From Globodera rostochiensis (taxonomy: Eukaryota > Nematoda > Chromadorea > Rhabditida > Heteroderidae): DNA of 64,000 nt. The notes beneath the pieces were generated by a model. It searched no databases and had not been told where the DNA came from. It saw nothing but the letters and a program-made list of their open reading frames with translations. Where the stretch lies: the NCBI GenBank assembly GCA_018350325.1, contig JAEVLN010000033.1, forward strand, positions 533,962 through 597,961, given 5' to 3'. The position numbers and the translations under genes were made by a program. This document shows positions 19,816-32,400 of the stretch, one piece after another; the first letter of the stretch is position 1; every line of letters starts with the position of its first letter.

Positions 19816-21743
19816 TTGAGGTCGGCGAGTCCTTTGTGAAGACGGAATATAACGGATTCCATGCCAATTGGGGAATTGCAACGGGTACAGTTCAGAACCG
19901 ATTCTACGTTGAGCGGGGAATTGCAACGGGTACAGTTCAGGCAAAGCACCGCTCGAATGGTGCAGAAACACGCTGATGATCTCGTCCCGTGTCAACACTC
20001 CGGAAGGAACTGTCAAAAGCAAAGTTCAAATTCAAATGGATATTGGCCGAATTTTTAAGAAATTAGCCGTCTTAAGCGTATCTAGCACACTTTGGAGTAG
20101 GACACTCAAACCTTGACCGCCCCCCATTACTTTACTTACCAACATTAATAGAAAAATGATTTGGTGGGATGAGCGGAAAACGGATTTTAAAAAGTGCCGG
20201 GCCGAGCATTTCGCGTCTATTCTCCGCTCAACATTCTTTCCCATTTTGACGGCATTTTTCGTCTGCCCATAAAAAAGACTAGAAAAAAGGGAAAATTTTA
20301 AATTAAAGTGGGGGATGTCCTATATAAATACATAAACCAAAAAAAGATATTTGGCAAACTTCGAAGCGGGCCAGTCCCGTCCCGGCCAGTCCCGTCCCAG
20401 CGACTTTGAAGCATCAAAACTCCTCTCAACCTGCACCAAACCAGTTAAGCTTTATACCATTCGAAAGCTCTAAATGAGTAGAAGAAGCATTACAACAAAG
20501 TTGAAGTGGTTGATAAGCTTCAAAAAAGTTATAATGTAAAATTAGCAAAAATCGGGATTTTTTGTAGTTTTCTAATCATAACTTTTTTAAACTTTGATTT
20601 ACTGCTTTGTTTAGTTTTATAAATACTTTCTATTCATCTAGAGCTTTCCAATGGTATAAGGCTTAAGTATTTAGTCTAGTGTAAATAAAGTTATGATGTC
20701 TCAAAGTCGCTGGGACGGGACTGGCCAGGACGGGACTGACCCCTACCCGGCAAACTTACAGCAATCCAAATTTTAATTTTTTCGTCGACGATCAGCTGGT
20801 CACGGCCCAAAATCTCACACAGTAATTTTTGATCAATTTGCAAAAATCTTTTGATTGGATCAAAGTTGCTGCATTCTCATCGATGTGATACAAACAATTG
20901 CGAGCAAAGTCCTCGAATAAAATTATAAGAAATATTGCCGAATTAAGATTTTTGAAGTTCACGAAAAAGTCAAAATTTGAAATATTTATTAAAAAGCTCA
21001 AATTGTCCCCACCTCTTCTCCAAGCACGCGAGCCTGCTCAATCGAGAGGAAAACATTGCGCAGTTTCTCTTTGGGAAAGTTGACACACGCTTTGACCAGT
21101 CCGGACACGTCATATTTATTGGCTGAAATTAAAGGAATTGTTATCAACATTTCTAATTTCATAACTTTAGGAAATAATTATTTATTTTTTCACTCCAAAA
21201 ATCATGCAAATTCTTGAGGATTAATTCGCCCATTATTGAACTGTTTTTCGTGTCAAAAAAAACTGAAATCAAATAAAATTGCACCCGCGTAAAGCACAAC
21301 GAACAAATTGTCCCCACTGATTCCGCTCGGATCATCCGCATAAATGAAGGCTAACATCGCCTTGAACGCCCCCACCTCCACGTCGGGCACCTCCACGGGC
21401 TTAATCTCTCCCGAATTAGCTAAAATAATTTATTAAAATAAACATTTTAAACAAAATGCCGCACCGGCCCCGCCGGCGGCCTTTGCATTTTGGGCATCAA
21501 AACGAAACATTGCCTCAAAAACGTCGGAGGCCGCCGTCAGAATCAGTTTATGTGCCGGCAGAAGCTAAATTCAAAAAATTGCGAATTTATAAAACGTCCA
21601 ATTTTATCCTCCGAAAGACTCGCCTCCTTTTCGGTTCCTTCCCCCACCAAAAAGTGCACATCCGCCGCATCATTGCCTGCGCTCAGCAAATGCTTCACCC
21701 GATTAACCAAACAATCCGATTTTGGCATGCCAAAATTAAACAA
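19816..21743 (-). pseudogene. BTB-BACK protein gene, disabled
   Basis: Seven exons on the minus strand: 21624-21743, 21465-21564, 21285-21419, 21013-21122, 20760-20911, 20140-20278, 19816-20009. Exons 1-3 give a BTB/POZ domain (AGNDAADVHFLVGEG, LLPAHKLILTAASDVFEAMF, VPDVEVGAFKAMLAFIYADD); exons 4-6 give a BACK domain (NKYDVSGLVKACVNFP, NCLYHIDENAATLIQS, LLCEILGRDQL, WADEKCRQNG, MLGPALFKIRFPLI). Such proteins usually serve as substrate adaptors of Cullin-3 ubiquitin ligases. Two lesions disable it: a 1-bp frame change near 20834-20836 in exon 5 and a TGA at 20228-20230 in exon 6. Intron 1 starts with GC rather than GT (GGAG/GCGAGT...TTTAG); GC-AG introns are reported to be unusually common in Globodera. 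The intron between exons 5 and 6 contains the MITE at 20362-20748. A 26-bp phrase (GGGGAATTGCAACGGGTACAG...) is duplicated inside exon 7. Any PHR-like C-terminus is absent. Confidence 0.78.
20362..20748. mobile_element. 387-bp MITE with 9-bp target duplication
   Basis: Flanked on both sides by GGCAAACTT (20353-20361 and 20749-20757). The ends are inverted repeats of about 50 bp built around CCAGTCCCGTCCCGGCCAGT ... CAGCGACTTTGAAGCATC and its complement (GATGTCTCAAAGTCGC ... GGGACGGGACTGGCCAGGAC). A 9-bp duplication fits the Mutator superfamily. It sits inside an intron of the BTB pseudogene and carries no open frame. Confidence 0.75.
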
Positions 21744-22290
21744 TTAAATTGTTGGTGCTGAAATTTAATAATTAATTTCTTTTTTGTTTAAAGATTATTC
21801 AAAAATCCTTGCAAATGACCTCGGAAAGATAATCACAATTTGTCCGACCGGACATTTTGTCCGTTTTGTGCAACCGGACATTTTGCGTGAGACCGTTTTT
21901 GGACGTGCCGTATTGTCTTCGTTGAAGTGCAATCAGATTACCTATTTGTTATCGATTAACCTACCCTATGTTTTATTTCATAACTAGGGCTCGGAAAAAT
22001 ATGGAAAATATGGATATAAAAATCGGTCCTAGAAGCTTCAAATCAAGCTAAAAAAGTGTTTTTCGTGCATTTCAGGGCATCCCCAGTTCGCAAAAAAATA
22101 TGGATTTCCATGAGTTTCCGAGCCCTATTCATAACATTTGCATTATTTGTGCCATTCATTCCCTCTCCTCCCCTCACAATTGTTTTGTTCATTTTGTTTT
22201 TCAGCAATTGAGCTGCTGTTGGTTGACCTCTAGGTGGGGAAACAATATAATACTTTACTGTTTGTTAGTGATGCCCCCTATTCTCCTTGG

Positions 22291-22580
22291 CTCCCGGAAA
22301 ATGCGACACCAGAAAATGCGACACCGGAAAATGCGACACCAGAAAATGCGACACCGGAAAATGCGACACCAGAAAATGCGACACCGGAAAATGCGACACC
22401 AGAAAATGCGACACCGGAAAATGCGACACCAGAAAATGCGACACCGGAAAATGCGACACCAGAAAATGCGACACCAAGCGGAAAATGCGACACCGGAGAA
22501 AAATGCGACACCGACAGAAAATGCGACACTAGAAAATGCGACATTAAGAAAATACGACACTGGAATATGCGACACTAAGA
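22291..22580. repeat. Left MULE inverted repeat: ATGCGACACC minisatellite
   Basis: Alternating 15-bp units (GGAAAATGCGACACC and AGAAAATGCGACACC, giving a 30-bp higher unit) run for about 190 bp, then degrade into spaced variants (CGGAGAAAAATGCGACACCG, TTAAGAAAATACGACACTGG). All long open frames here, on both strands, are translations of this repeat. Confidence 0.85.
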
Positions 22581-22693
22581 AAATATTTTTAAAAACATTT
22601 TTTTATTATTTAATCTTAATATTTTTAATTTAAAAATTGACCAATTTTGATTAAAGTGGTTCGGCCATTCGGTGTGCAATTGCACGCAAATAT

Positions 22694-24617
22694 TCAAGGG
22701 GGTGGCGGCCAGCGCGTCTGTTGAAAACGGCTCTCAGATTCAAATTGCTCGACGTCTGTTTGTTTGCGCGGCATCCCTTTTCCTCTAATGCCATTTGCCG
22801 GATTATGCTCGTAGTCCTCCACCTGAAGTCTCCAGTGATTTTCTTCCTTCGAAATAACACGGAGAAAGGTGCTAAATCGTGGAGAATGAGATCGGAACTG
22901 TGCATTGAAATTTTTGTGCCACGCTTCAACGCTGTTGTTGGTGCGTCCTATAGCGTCTTCAATTCTGATATCAAATTATCGTTATGTTTGTTCTTAAAAT
23001 TCCCTTTTAACCTTGCACACATATTCCAAATTTCCATTGGAAAAAGTGCGCGCCTTTGTTGATAACCATTTTGCTCAATCCAATTGCGTATGTGTTGGTC
23101 CACAAGCCCGTAAGCACCATATTCGTCCTCATCGTCAAACTCATCAATGGGCTCTATTCCCATGACACTATCACATCCAATCCACGTCAGGACAAAATAA
23201 TGTGCTAACTCTAAACATAAAGCTGCAAATCAACAGTCATTGTCATCAACCTGCAACTTCCGGCGTGTTGGGAAATTGATTAAGCAACAAACAAAAGTAA
23301 TTGTACAACGGCTGACCAGATGGAACAAAAGCCAAGGAAAATAAACACTTGATCTGCTCATGAACTGCCGCATTTCCCAAAAATTGTGTGTGCAGAGCAG
23401 GAATTCGTTGCAAACGGCGATAGATAGATTGTATGAAATGAAACAAGCAACCACTCCTTTCAGAATTGGGGTACACCTATATAACTTATTTTGTACCATT
23501 TAATTTATGATTAATTACATTTCCTACTGCGTTTAAAGCACTGGATTCGAAATCAGACATAAATGTTTGAGGAACCCAATTAGGCACAGATGCAGCAACA
23601 GCTTGTAGCATTTGTTTAAATAATTATTATTATTAGTAAATTCAATTTTATTCAAAACCAAAAGTTGCAATTTAACTAGAAAAACATACTGAGACGTATG
23701 TGTTTTCCGACTTTGAATTAAGTACACCATAGACGCAAGGGATTGCGACATTGTCGAGTAAAACAGAGATAGTGTAAAGTTGCGTGAAGTTTAATGGCGC
23801 ACACTAAAAAGTTATCGTAATTAATTTTAAAAAATACTGTATCTCATATATCACTTTAAAAGTTCCGTCAATTGCGACGTGCTGGCCATACTGCGCGAGA
23901 ATATTTCTTGCAAAAGGTGAGGCAAAGACAAACATTCGACGCCCATCATCAACGTCATCAAAAATCGTTTGCTCTTGCAGCCGATCCGGTATGACGATGT
24001 GTGCCGGATCTGCTCGATCGAGAAGCTCATCTCCATATTCCGCCCTTTCTCTCGTTACATAATTTCTGTAACTTCGACCCATTGAAGCTGCTGATGTGCC
24101 TTGTTGTCCTCTGACGTCGGCGGGAATAATGTTCCGTGCATTATCAACTGCTTGACGTGTTGCGATGGGGTTTTCATCTGCCGCTTGCTGGCGATTTGGC
24201 CCTCCCTTATCTAATAGAACCATTAATATCCTCCGGCAAAACTTGCCGATTCGTGAACGCGCGGGTGCCGATGCGTTTCGTTAGCAATGCGCCCCAATTT
24301 ATATCTCCCCTGGTCATCCCGGTGCCAAGCTGCCGTCACATGAAGCCTTGCCGGGCAATAGTCTCCACCCCGAAAACCACGGTACAAGCACCGGTAGAAC
24401 TCAAGACCTTCAAAAAACACGTGTTGAATGAAACCAAAGAAAGCTAACTGGGATCTGATCGGCTGATTTTGTCAAATGCATATTCAAATCCATCATAAAC
24501 AAGAATAGTTTTTTTGTGGGTAGAAATTTTTTCGCGAAAACTGATCAGAGGTTGCTCTTCCTGCTGCTGGTCACTGCCTTCAGAGCTACCGTGGATCTCT
24601 CCCTCTTCGGAAGACAT
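22694..24617 (-). CDS. MULE transposase with FLYWCH-type zinc finger
   Basis: Minus strand, start codon at 24617. Well-supported exons: 24449-24617, 24407 down to about 24240, about 24213 down to 23855, 23690-23803, about 23620 down to 23500, 23251-23476, 23012-23222, 22694-22964. Parts in order: acidic N-terminus; FLYWCH-like finger (EFYRCLYRG, YCPARLHVT, ETHRHP); then the MULE catalytic domain with first Asp in HVAIDGTFK, family block LNFTQLYTISVLLDNVAIP, second Asp in FMSDFESSALNA, GCLFHFIQSIYRRLQ, and the Glu in GRTNNSVEAWH. The D-D-E set is therefore complete. Two joints are unclear: exon 2 to 3 (a 36-bp GC-AG intron or a frameshift) and the start of the FMSDFES exon. It may be functional or only recently broken. 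Role by family: binding the terminal repeats and moving the element. Confidence 0.75.
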
Positions 24618-25026
24618 GACAGCTAAATATTTAATTCCACTATGCAATTGGTGAATTAAAATGTAATCCTTAGACGCAATAATAAATGATGCGGATTTTA
24701 TTTGTGTTATTCAACTCCTTTGTGCCATATGCCCCCCCCCGGCGATTCATTTGGTGAACAAAGTTGTTGAAAACAAGACGACAACAACCGGCGGCGATAG
24801 GCGCATAAACATCCAAACATCTCCGCTTAATGATGTGATCAACAAAAAAAGTGCACAGTTAAAAAGAAGATGGAAGATTACAATTTATTTTAAATAGTCA
24901 CCACCTTTACTATTCTTACAAAATAATTTACTGCAATAGTTTTAATAAAGGTTACCAATTACATATATTTATTAGTTATTAAAAAATTTTAAAAAGTTTT
25001 TAATTTTTAACAACATTTTCTTTGTG

Positions 25027-25168
25027 TCGCATTTTCCGGTGCCGCATTTTCTAGTGTCGCATTTTCTAGTGTCGTATATTCCAGTGTCGCATTTTCCACC
25101 TTGGTGTCGCATTTTCCGGTGTCGCATTTTCGGTGTCGCATTTTCTGGTGTCGTATTTTCCGGGAGTG
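25027..25168. repeat. Right MULE inverted repeat: GTGTCGCATTTTC minisatellite
   Basis: Inverse copies of the 15-bp unit (GGTGTCGCATTTTCC, AGTGTCGCATTTTCT and variants), about eight or nine, ending in GTGTCGTATTTTCCGGGAGTG next to the target duplication. It is shorter and more diverged than the left repeat, as expected if tandem copies expand or contract independently. Confidence 0.8.
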
Positions 25169-25176
25169 TTCTCCTT

Positions 25177-25837
25177 TCCGCGGAAGGCTCGTAAAACCCC
25201 AGTGCTCGGATATCTACGGATTTTTCTTCATTCTGTGGTTTTTTGAAAGGCCAATGAGGATTTTTTTTTGAAATGCGGCTTTGCGGATTTTTGTGGACTT
25301 TTTGGGAAAAATAACAAATAAAAAACATTTTTCTTAACGAATTTCTTTAAATCTTCAAAAAAAAAATTCCCGGCGGCGCCTATCGGCACCCGCTGGACCT
25401 CTTCAATTCCTAAAAAGCTACAAAAAATTACCATATTTTAAAATTTGTGTTGTAAATCTCTCAACAAATTGAATAAAAATTCAAAATTTTCTCCCACCAC
25501 CCTCCGCCCCCTTTCCAAGAATTTTTGAAAAATCGCTCGCGCAAAAAAAGATATCCGCCCGGCCACTTTCGGGTTGCCCGGAAAAAAGCCCGCCCGGCCC
25601 CAACCCGATTATCCGAACCCTAGCGTTAACCCGGGTTAACTTAACCCCAAGACGAGCAAAGGGCCCCAAAACGTGGCGGAAATGATTTTTTTCTGACGAA
25701 ACGAAAAATGGTTTTTTCTGGTTGACGAAACGGAACGGAATCGCCCAAAAACTAACGGAAAACGAAACATTAGCCCCCAGCGTTTGTGGGAATAATGGAC
25801 GGCACAAACTTTTAACAGGACATTTGTTAGCACACTT
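25177..25837. other. Intergenic, no gene seen
   Basis: Contains phrases such as TTTTTCTTCATTCTGTGGTT and GCCGGCGGCGCC-type words shared with other repeat patches (around 13965 and 49600), but no coding region. The minus-strand open frames at 25228-25434 and 25481-25833 show no domain. Confidence 0.4.
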
Positions 25838-26130
25838 TCAAAAAAGTAACTAAAACAATTTTTAGATGGGGTGCGTTGATCTCTAATTACTCTCGTCGTC
25901 TGACTCTCTCTTTTAGCACACTATTTCTTCAAAAAATAAAATTTTCAAAAAAGTAACTAAAAAATTTTTAGATGGGGTGCGTTGATCTCTAATTACTCTC
26001 GTCGTCTGACTCTCTCTTTTTAGCACACTATTTCTTCAAAACAAAATTTTCAAAAAAGTAACTAAAACATAGATGGGGTGCGTTGATGTCCAAATTACTC
26101 TCGTCGTCTGACTCTCTCAAAAACATTTTT
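25838..26130 (-). repeat. Short inverted block of the satellite (about 2.7 monomers)
   Basis: Two full copies and one partial copy of the satellite monomer in the opposite orientation to the main array (GATGGGGTGCGTTGATCTCT, ACTCTCGTCGTCTGACTCTC, TTTTAGCACACTATTTCTTC as successive segments). A spacer of about 350 bp with no gene except an ankyrin remnant separates it from the main array, so the two blocks form an inverted pair. Confidence 0.85.
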
Positions 26131-26392
26131 TAAGGGGGGGGGGGCTGGGCAGCACCCAATTCTGGCGACAAAATTGACAAAAGCCGGATATAATAATGAA
26201 AAGCAGCACAGCGGTCTGCCCACCAATGATGGAATACTTTCCTAAATCCTTGCTTTCTGGTCATCCACTATTCCAACAATTGCCATAAGATTGCCAACAA
26301 TGTATTCCAATAGTTTTAAAACAACAATTTTCCAACATTCAAAAAATAATGTGAAGTGTTTAAAATGCTTTTCTCCTCTCAGCGTTCCGAAT

Positions 26393-26476
26393 TCAATTTG
26401 CGCTTGCTGAGGCATGGCGAGTCAAAATTTCCACAATTTCGCCGTGTCCAACAGCTACGTCCAGTGCCGTAATTCC
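26393..26476 (-). pseudogene. Ankyrin-repeat exon remnant
   Basis: On the minus strand, right after an acceptor-like TTCTCTCACAG, the frame reads ITALDVAVGHGEIVEILTRH, which matches one ankyrin repeat, then meets a stop at 26393-26395. The acceptor sequence CTGATTCTCTCACAG overlaps the start of the satellite array (GAGAGAATCAG on plus). No other ankyrin unit was found nearby. Confidence 0.5.
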
Positions 26477-26479
26477 TGT

Positions 26480-29400
26480 GAGAGAATCAGGCGACGAGAG
26501 TAATTGGACATCAACGCACCCTATCTAAAAATTGTTTTAGTTACTTTTTTGAAAATTTTATTTTTTGAAGAATTAGTGTGCTAAAAGAGAGAATCAGACG
26601 ACGAGAGTAATTGGACATCAACGCACCCTATCTAAAAATTGTTTTAGTTACTTTTTTGAAAATTTTATTTTTTGAAGAAATAGTGTGCTAAAAGAGAGAA
26701 TCAGACGACGAGAGTAATTTGGACATCAACGCACCCTATCTAAAAATTGTTTTAGTTACTTTCTTGAAAATTTTATTTCTTGAAGAAATAGTGTGCTAAA
26801 AAGAGAGTCAGACGACGAGAGTAATTAGAGATGAACGCACCCCATCTAAAAATTGTTTTAGTTACTTTTTTGAAAATTTTATTTTTTGAAGAAATAGTGT
26901 GCTAAAAGAGAGAATCAGACGACGAGAGTAATTGGACATCAACGCACCCTATCTAAAAATTGTTTTAGTTACTTTCTTGAAAATTTTATTTCTTGAAGAA
27001 ATAGTGTGCTAAAAAGAGAGAGTCAGACGACGAGAGTAATTTGGACATCAACGCACCCTATCTAAAAATTGTTTTAGTTACTTTCTTGAAAATTTTATTT
27101 CTTGAAGAAATAGTCTGCTAAAAAGAGAGAGTCAGACGACGAGAGTAATTTGGACATCAACGCACCCTATCTAAAAATTGTTTTAGTTACTTTCTTGAAA
27201 ATTTTATTTCTTGAAGAAATAGTGTGCTAAAAAGAGAGAGTCAGACGACGAGAGTAATTTGGACATCAACGCACCCTATCTAAAAATTGTTTTAGTTACT
27301 TTTTTGAAAATTTTATTTTTTGAAGAATTAGTGTGCTAAAAGAGAGAATCAGACGACGAGAGTAATTTGGACATCAACGCACCCTATCTAAAAATTGTTT
27401 TGTTACTTTTTTGAAAATTTTATTTTTTGAAGAAATAGTGTGCTAAAAGAGAGAATCAGACGACGAGAGTAATTGGACATCAACGCACCCTATCTAAAAA
27501 TTGTTTTAGTTACTTTTTTGAAAATTTTATTTTTTGAAGAAATAGTGTGCTAAAAAGAGAGTCAGACGACGAGAGTAATTTGGACATCAACGCACCCTAT
27601 CTAAAAATTGTTTTAGTTACTTTTTTGAAAATTTTATTTTTTGAAGAAATAGTGTGCTAAAAGAGAGTCAGACGACGAGAGTAATTTGGACATCAACGCA
27701 CCCTATCTAAAAATTGTTTTAGTTACTTTTTTGAAAATTTTATTTTTTGAAGAAATAGTGTGCTAAAAGAGAGAATCAGACGACGAGAGTAATTGGACAT
27801 CAACGCACCCTATCTAAAAATTGTTTTAGTTACTTTTTTGAAAATTTTATTTTTTGAAGAATTAGTGTGCTAAAAGAGAGAATCAGACGACGAGAGTAAT
27901 TGGACATCAACGCACCCTATCTAAAAATTGTTTTAGTTACTTTTTTGAAAATTTTATTTTTTGAAGAAATAGTGTGCTAAAAGAGAGTCAGACGACGAGA
28001 GTAATTTGGACATCAACGCACCCTATCTAAAAATTGTTTTAGTTACTTTTTTGAAAATTTTATTTTTTGAAGAAATAGTGTGCTAAAAGAGAGAATCAGA
28101 CGACGAGAGTAATTGGACATCAACGCACCCTATCTAAAAATTGTTTTAGTTACTTTTTTGAAAATTTTATTTTTTGAAGAATTAGTGTGCTAAAAGAGAG
28201 AATCAGACGACGAGAGTAATTGGACATCAACGCACCCTATCTAAAAATTGTTTTAGTTACTTTTTTGAAAATTTTATTTTTTGAAGAAATAGTGTGCTAA
28301 AAGAGAGAATCAGACGACGAGAGTAATTTGGACATCAACGCACCCTATCTAAAAATTGTTTTAGTTACTTTCTTGAAAATTTTATTTCTTGAAGAAATAG
28401 TGTGCTAAAAAGAGAGTCAGACGACGAGAGTAATTTGGACATCAACGCACCCTATCTAAAAATTGTTTTAGTTACTTTTTTGAAAATTTTATTTTTTGAA
28501 GAAATAGTGTGCTAAAAGAGAGTCAGACGACGAGAGTAATTTGGACATCAACGCACCCTATCTAAAAATTGTTTTAGTTACTTTTTTGAAAATTTTATTT
28601 TTTGAAGAAATAGTGTGCTAAAAGAGAGAATCAGACGACGAGAGTAATTTGGACATCAACGCACCCTATCTAAAAATTGTTTTAGTTACTTTCTTGAAAA
28701 TTTTATTTCTTGAAGAAATAGTGTGCTAAAAAGAGAGAGTCAGACGACGAGAGTAATTGGACATCAACGCACCCTATCTAAAAATTGTTTTAGTTACTTT
28801 TTTGAAAATTTTATTTTTTGAAGAATTAGTGTGCTAAAAGAGAGAATCAGACGACGAGAGTAATTGGACATCAACGCACCCTATCTAAAAATTGTTTTAG
28901 TTACTTTTTTGAAAATTTTATTTTTTGAAGAAATAGTGTGCTAAAAGAGAGAATCAGACGACGAGAGTAATTTGGACATCAACGCACCCTATCTAAAAAT
29001 TGTTTTAGTTACTTTCTTGAAAATTTTATTTCTTGAAGAAATAGTGTGCTAAAAAGAGAGTCAGACGACGAGAGTAATTTGGACATCAACGCACCCTATC
29101 TAAAAATTGTTTTAGTTACTTTTTTGAAAATTTTATTTTTTGAAGAAATAGTGTGCTAAAAGAGAGTCAGACGACGAGAGTAATTTGGACATCAACGCAC
29201 CCTATCTAAAAATTGTTTTAGTTACTTTTTTGAAAATTTTATTTTTTGAAGAAATAGTGTGCTAAAAGAGAGAATCAGACGACGAGAGTAATTTGGACAT
29301 CAACGCACCCTATCTAAAAATTGTTTTAGTTACTTTCTTGAAAATTTTATTTCTTGAAGAAATAGTGTGCTAAAAAGAGAGAGTCAGACGACGAGAGTAA

Positions 29401-32400
29401 TTTGGACATCAACGCACCCTATCTAAAAATTGTTTTAGTTACTTTTTTGAAAATTTTATTTTTTGAAGAATTAGTGTGCTAAAAGAGAGAATCAGACGAC
29501 GAGAGTAATTTGGACATCAACGCACCCTATCTAAAAATTGTTTTGTTACTTTTTTGAAAATTTTATTTTTTGAAGAAATAGTGTGCTAAAAGAGAGAATC
29601 AGACGACGAGAGTAATTTGGACATCAACGCACCCTATCTAAAAATTGTTTTAGTTACTTTCTTGAAAATTTTATTTCTTGAAGAAATAGTGTGCTAAAAA
29701 GAGAGAGTCAGACGACGAGAGTAATTTGGACATCAACGCACCCTATCTAAAAATTGTTTTAGTTACTTTTTTGAAAATTTTATTTTTTGAAGAATTAGTG
29801 TGCTAAAAGAGAGAATCAGACGACGAGAGTAATTTGGACATCAACGCACCCTATCTAAAAATTGTTTTGTTACTTTTTTGAAAATTTTATTTTTTGAAGA
29901 AATAGTGTGCTAAAAGAGAGAATCAGACGACGAGAGTAATTGGACATCAACGCACCCTATCTAAAAATTGTTTTAGTTACTTTTTTGAAAATTTTATTTT
30001 TTGAAGAAATAGTGTGCTAAAAAGAGAGTCAGACGACGAGAGTAATTAGAGATGAACGCACCCCATCTAAAAATTGTTTTAGTTACTTTTTTGAAAATTT
30101 TATTTTGTGCAGAAATAGTGTGCTAAAAAGAGAGTCAGACGACGAGAGTAATTAGAGATGAACGCACCCCATCTAAAAATTGTTTTAGTTACTTTTTTGA
30201 AAATTTTATTTTTTGAAGAAATAGTGTGCTAAAAAGAGAGTCAGACGACGAGAGTAATTTGGACATCAACGCACCCTATCTAAAAATTGTTTTAGTTACT
30301 TTTTTGAAAATTTTATTTTTTGAAGAAATAGTGTGCTAAAAGAGAGAATCAGACGACGAGAGTAATTGGACATCAACGCACCCTATCTAAAAATTGTTTT
30401 AGTTACTTTTTTGAAAATTTTATTTTTTGAAGAAATAGTGTGCTAAAAGAGAGAATCAGACGACTAGAGTAATTTGGACATCAACGCACCCTATCTAAAA
30501 ATTGTTTTAGTTACTTTCTTGAAAATTTTATTTCTTGAAGAAATAGTGTGCTAAAAAGAGAGAGTCAGACGACGAGAGTAATTTGGACATCAACGCACCC
30601 TATCTAAAAATTGTTTTAGTTACTTTTTTGAAAATTTTATTTTTTGAAGAAATAGTGTGCTAAAAAGAGAGTCAGACGACGAGAGTAATTAGAGATGAAC
30701 GCACCCCATCTAAAAATTGTTTTAGTTACTTTTTTGAAAATTTTATTTCTTGAAGAAATAGTGTGCTAAAAAGAGAGAGTCAGACGACGAGAGTAATTTG
30801 GACATCAACGCACCCTATCTAAAAATTGTTTTAGTTACTTTCTTGAAAATTTTATTTCTTGAAGAAATAGTGTGCTAAAAAGAGAGAGTCAGACGACGAG
30901 AGTAATTAGAGATCAACGCACCCCATCTAAAAATTGTTTTAGTTACTTTTTTGAAAATTTTATTTTTTGAAGAAATAGTGTGCTAAAAAGAGAATCAGAC
31001 GACGAGAGTAATTTGGACATCAACGCACCCTATCTAAAAATTGTTTTAGTTACTTTTTTGAAAATTTTATTTTTTGAAGAATTAGTGTGCTAAAAGAGAG
31101 AATCAGACGACGAGAGTAATTTGGACATCAACGCACCCTATCTAAAAATTGTTTTGTTACTTTTTTGAAAATTTTATTTTTTGAAGAAATAGTGTGCTAA
31201 AAGAGAGAAGTCAGACGACGAGAGTAATTGGACATCAACGCACCCATCTAAATATTGTTTTAGTTACTTTTTTGAAAATTTTATTTTTTGAAGAAATAGT
31301 GTGCTAAAAGAGAGAGTCAGACGACGAGAGTAATTAGGACATGAACGCACCCCATCTAAAAATTGTTTTAGTTACTTTTTTGAAAATTTTATTTTTTGAA
31401 GAAATAGTGTGCTAAAAGAGAGAATCAGACGACGAGAGTAATTGGACATCAACGCACCCCTATCTAAAAATTGTTTTAGTTACTTTTTTGAAAATTTTAT
31501 TTTTTGAAGAAATAGTGTGCTAAAAGAGAGAATCAGACGACGAGAGTAATTTGGACATCAACGCACCCCATCTAAAAATTGTTTTAGTTACTTTCTTGAA
31601 AATTTTATTTCTTGAAGAAATAGTGTGCTAAAAGAGAGAGTCAGACGACGAGAGTAATTTAGACATCAACGCACCCCTATCTAAAAATTGTTTTAGTTAC
31701 TTTTTTGAAAATTTTATTTTTTGAAGAAATAGTGTGCTAAAAAGAGAGTCAGACGACGAGAGTAATTTGGACATCAACGCACCCTATCTAAAAATTGTTT
31801 TAGTTACTTTTTGAAAATTTTATTTTTTGAAGAAATAGTGTGCTAAAAGAGAGAAGTCAGACGACGAGAGTAATTTGGACATCAACGCACCCTATCTAAA
31901 AATTGTTTTAGTTACTTTCTTGAAAATTTTATTTCTTGAAGAAATAGTGTGCTAAAAAGAGAGAGTCAGACGACGAGAGTAATTTGGACATCAACGCACC
32001 CTATCTAAAAATTGTTTTAGTTACTTTTTTGAAAATTTTATTTTTTGAAGAAATAGTGTGCTAAAAAGAGAGTCAGACGACGAGAGTAATTAGAGATGAA
32101 CGCACCCCATCTAAAAATTGTTTTAGTTACTTTTTTGAAAATTTTATTTCTTGAAGAAATAGTGTGCTAAAAAGAGAGAGTCAGACGACGAGAGTAATTA
32201 GAGATGAACGCACCCCATCTAAAAATTGTTTTAGTTACTTTTTTGAAAATTTTATTTTTTGAAGAAATAGTGTGCTAAAAAGAGAGAGTCAGACGACGAG
32301 AGTAATTAGAGATGAACGCACCCCATCTAAAAATTGTTTTAGTTACTTTTTTGAAAATTTTTTTTTTGAAGAAATAGTGTGCTAAAAAGAGAGTCAGACG

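Larger units (their letters stand above)
22289..25168 (-). mobile_element. Complete Mutator-like element with minisatellite inverted repeats
   Basis: Flanked by the 8-bp direct repeat TTCTCCTT (22281-22288 and 25169-25176), within the size expected for a MULE. The ends are GGCTCCCGGAAAATGCGACACC on the left and, on the complementary strand at the right, CACTCCCGGAAAATACGACACC. Inside both ends the 15-mer GGAAAATGCGACACC / AGAAAATGCGACACC is tandemly repeated (about 290 bp at left, about 140 bp at right), so the inverted repeats are themselves minisatellites. One transposase gene fills the interior on the minus strand. A related short element lies at 13223-13872. Confidence 0.82.

Noticed and set aside
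22255..22633. Several long open frames in all directions
   Set aside because: They are translations of the 15-bp minisatellite in the MULE inverted repeat; the 15-bp period keeps all frames open.
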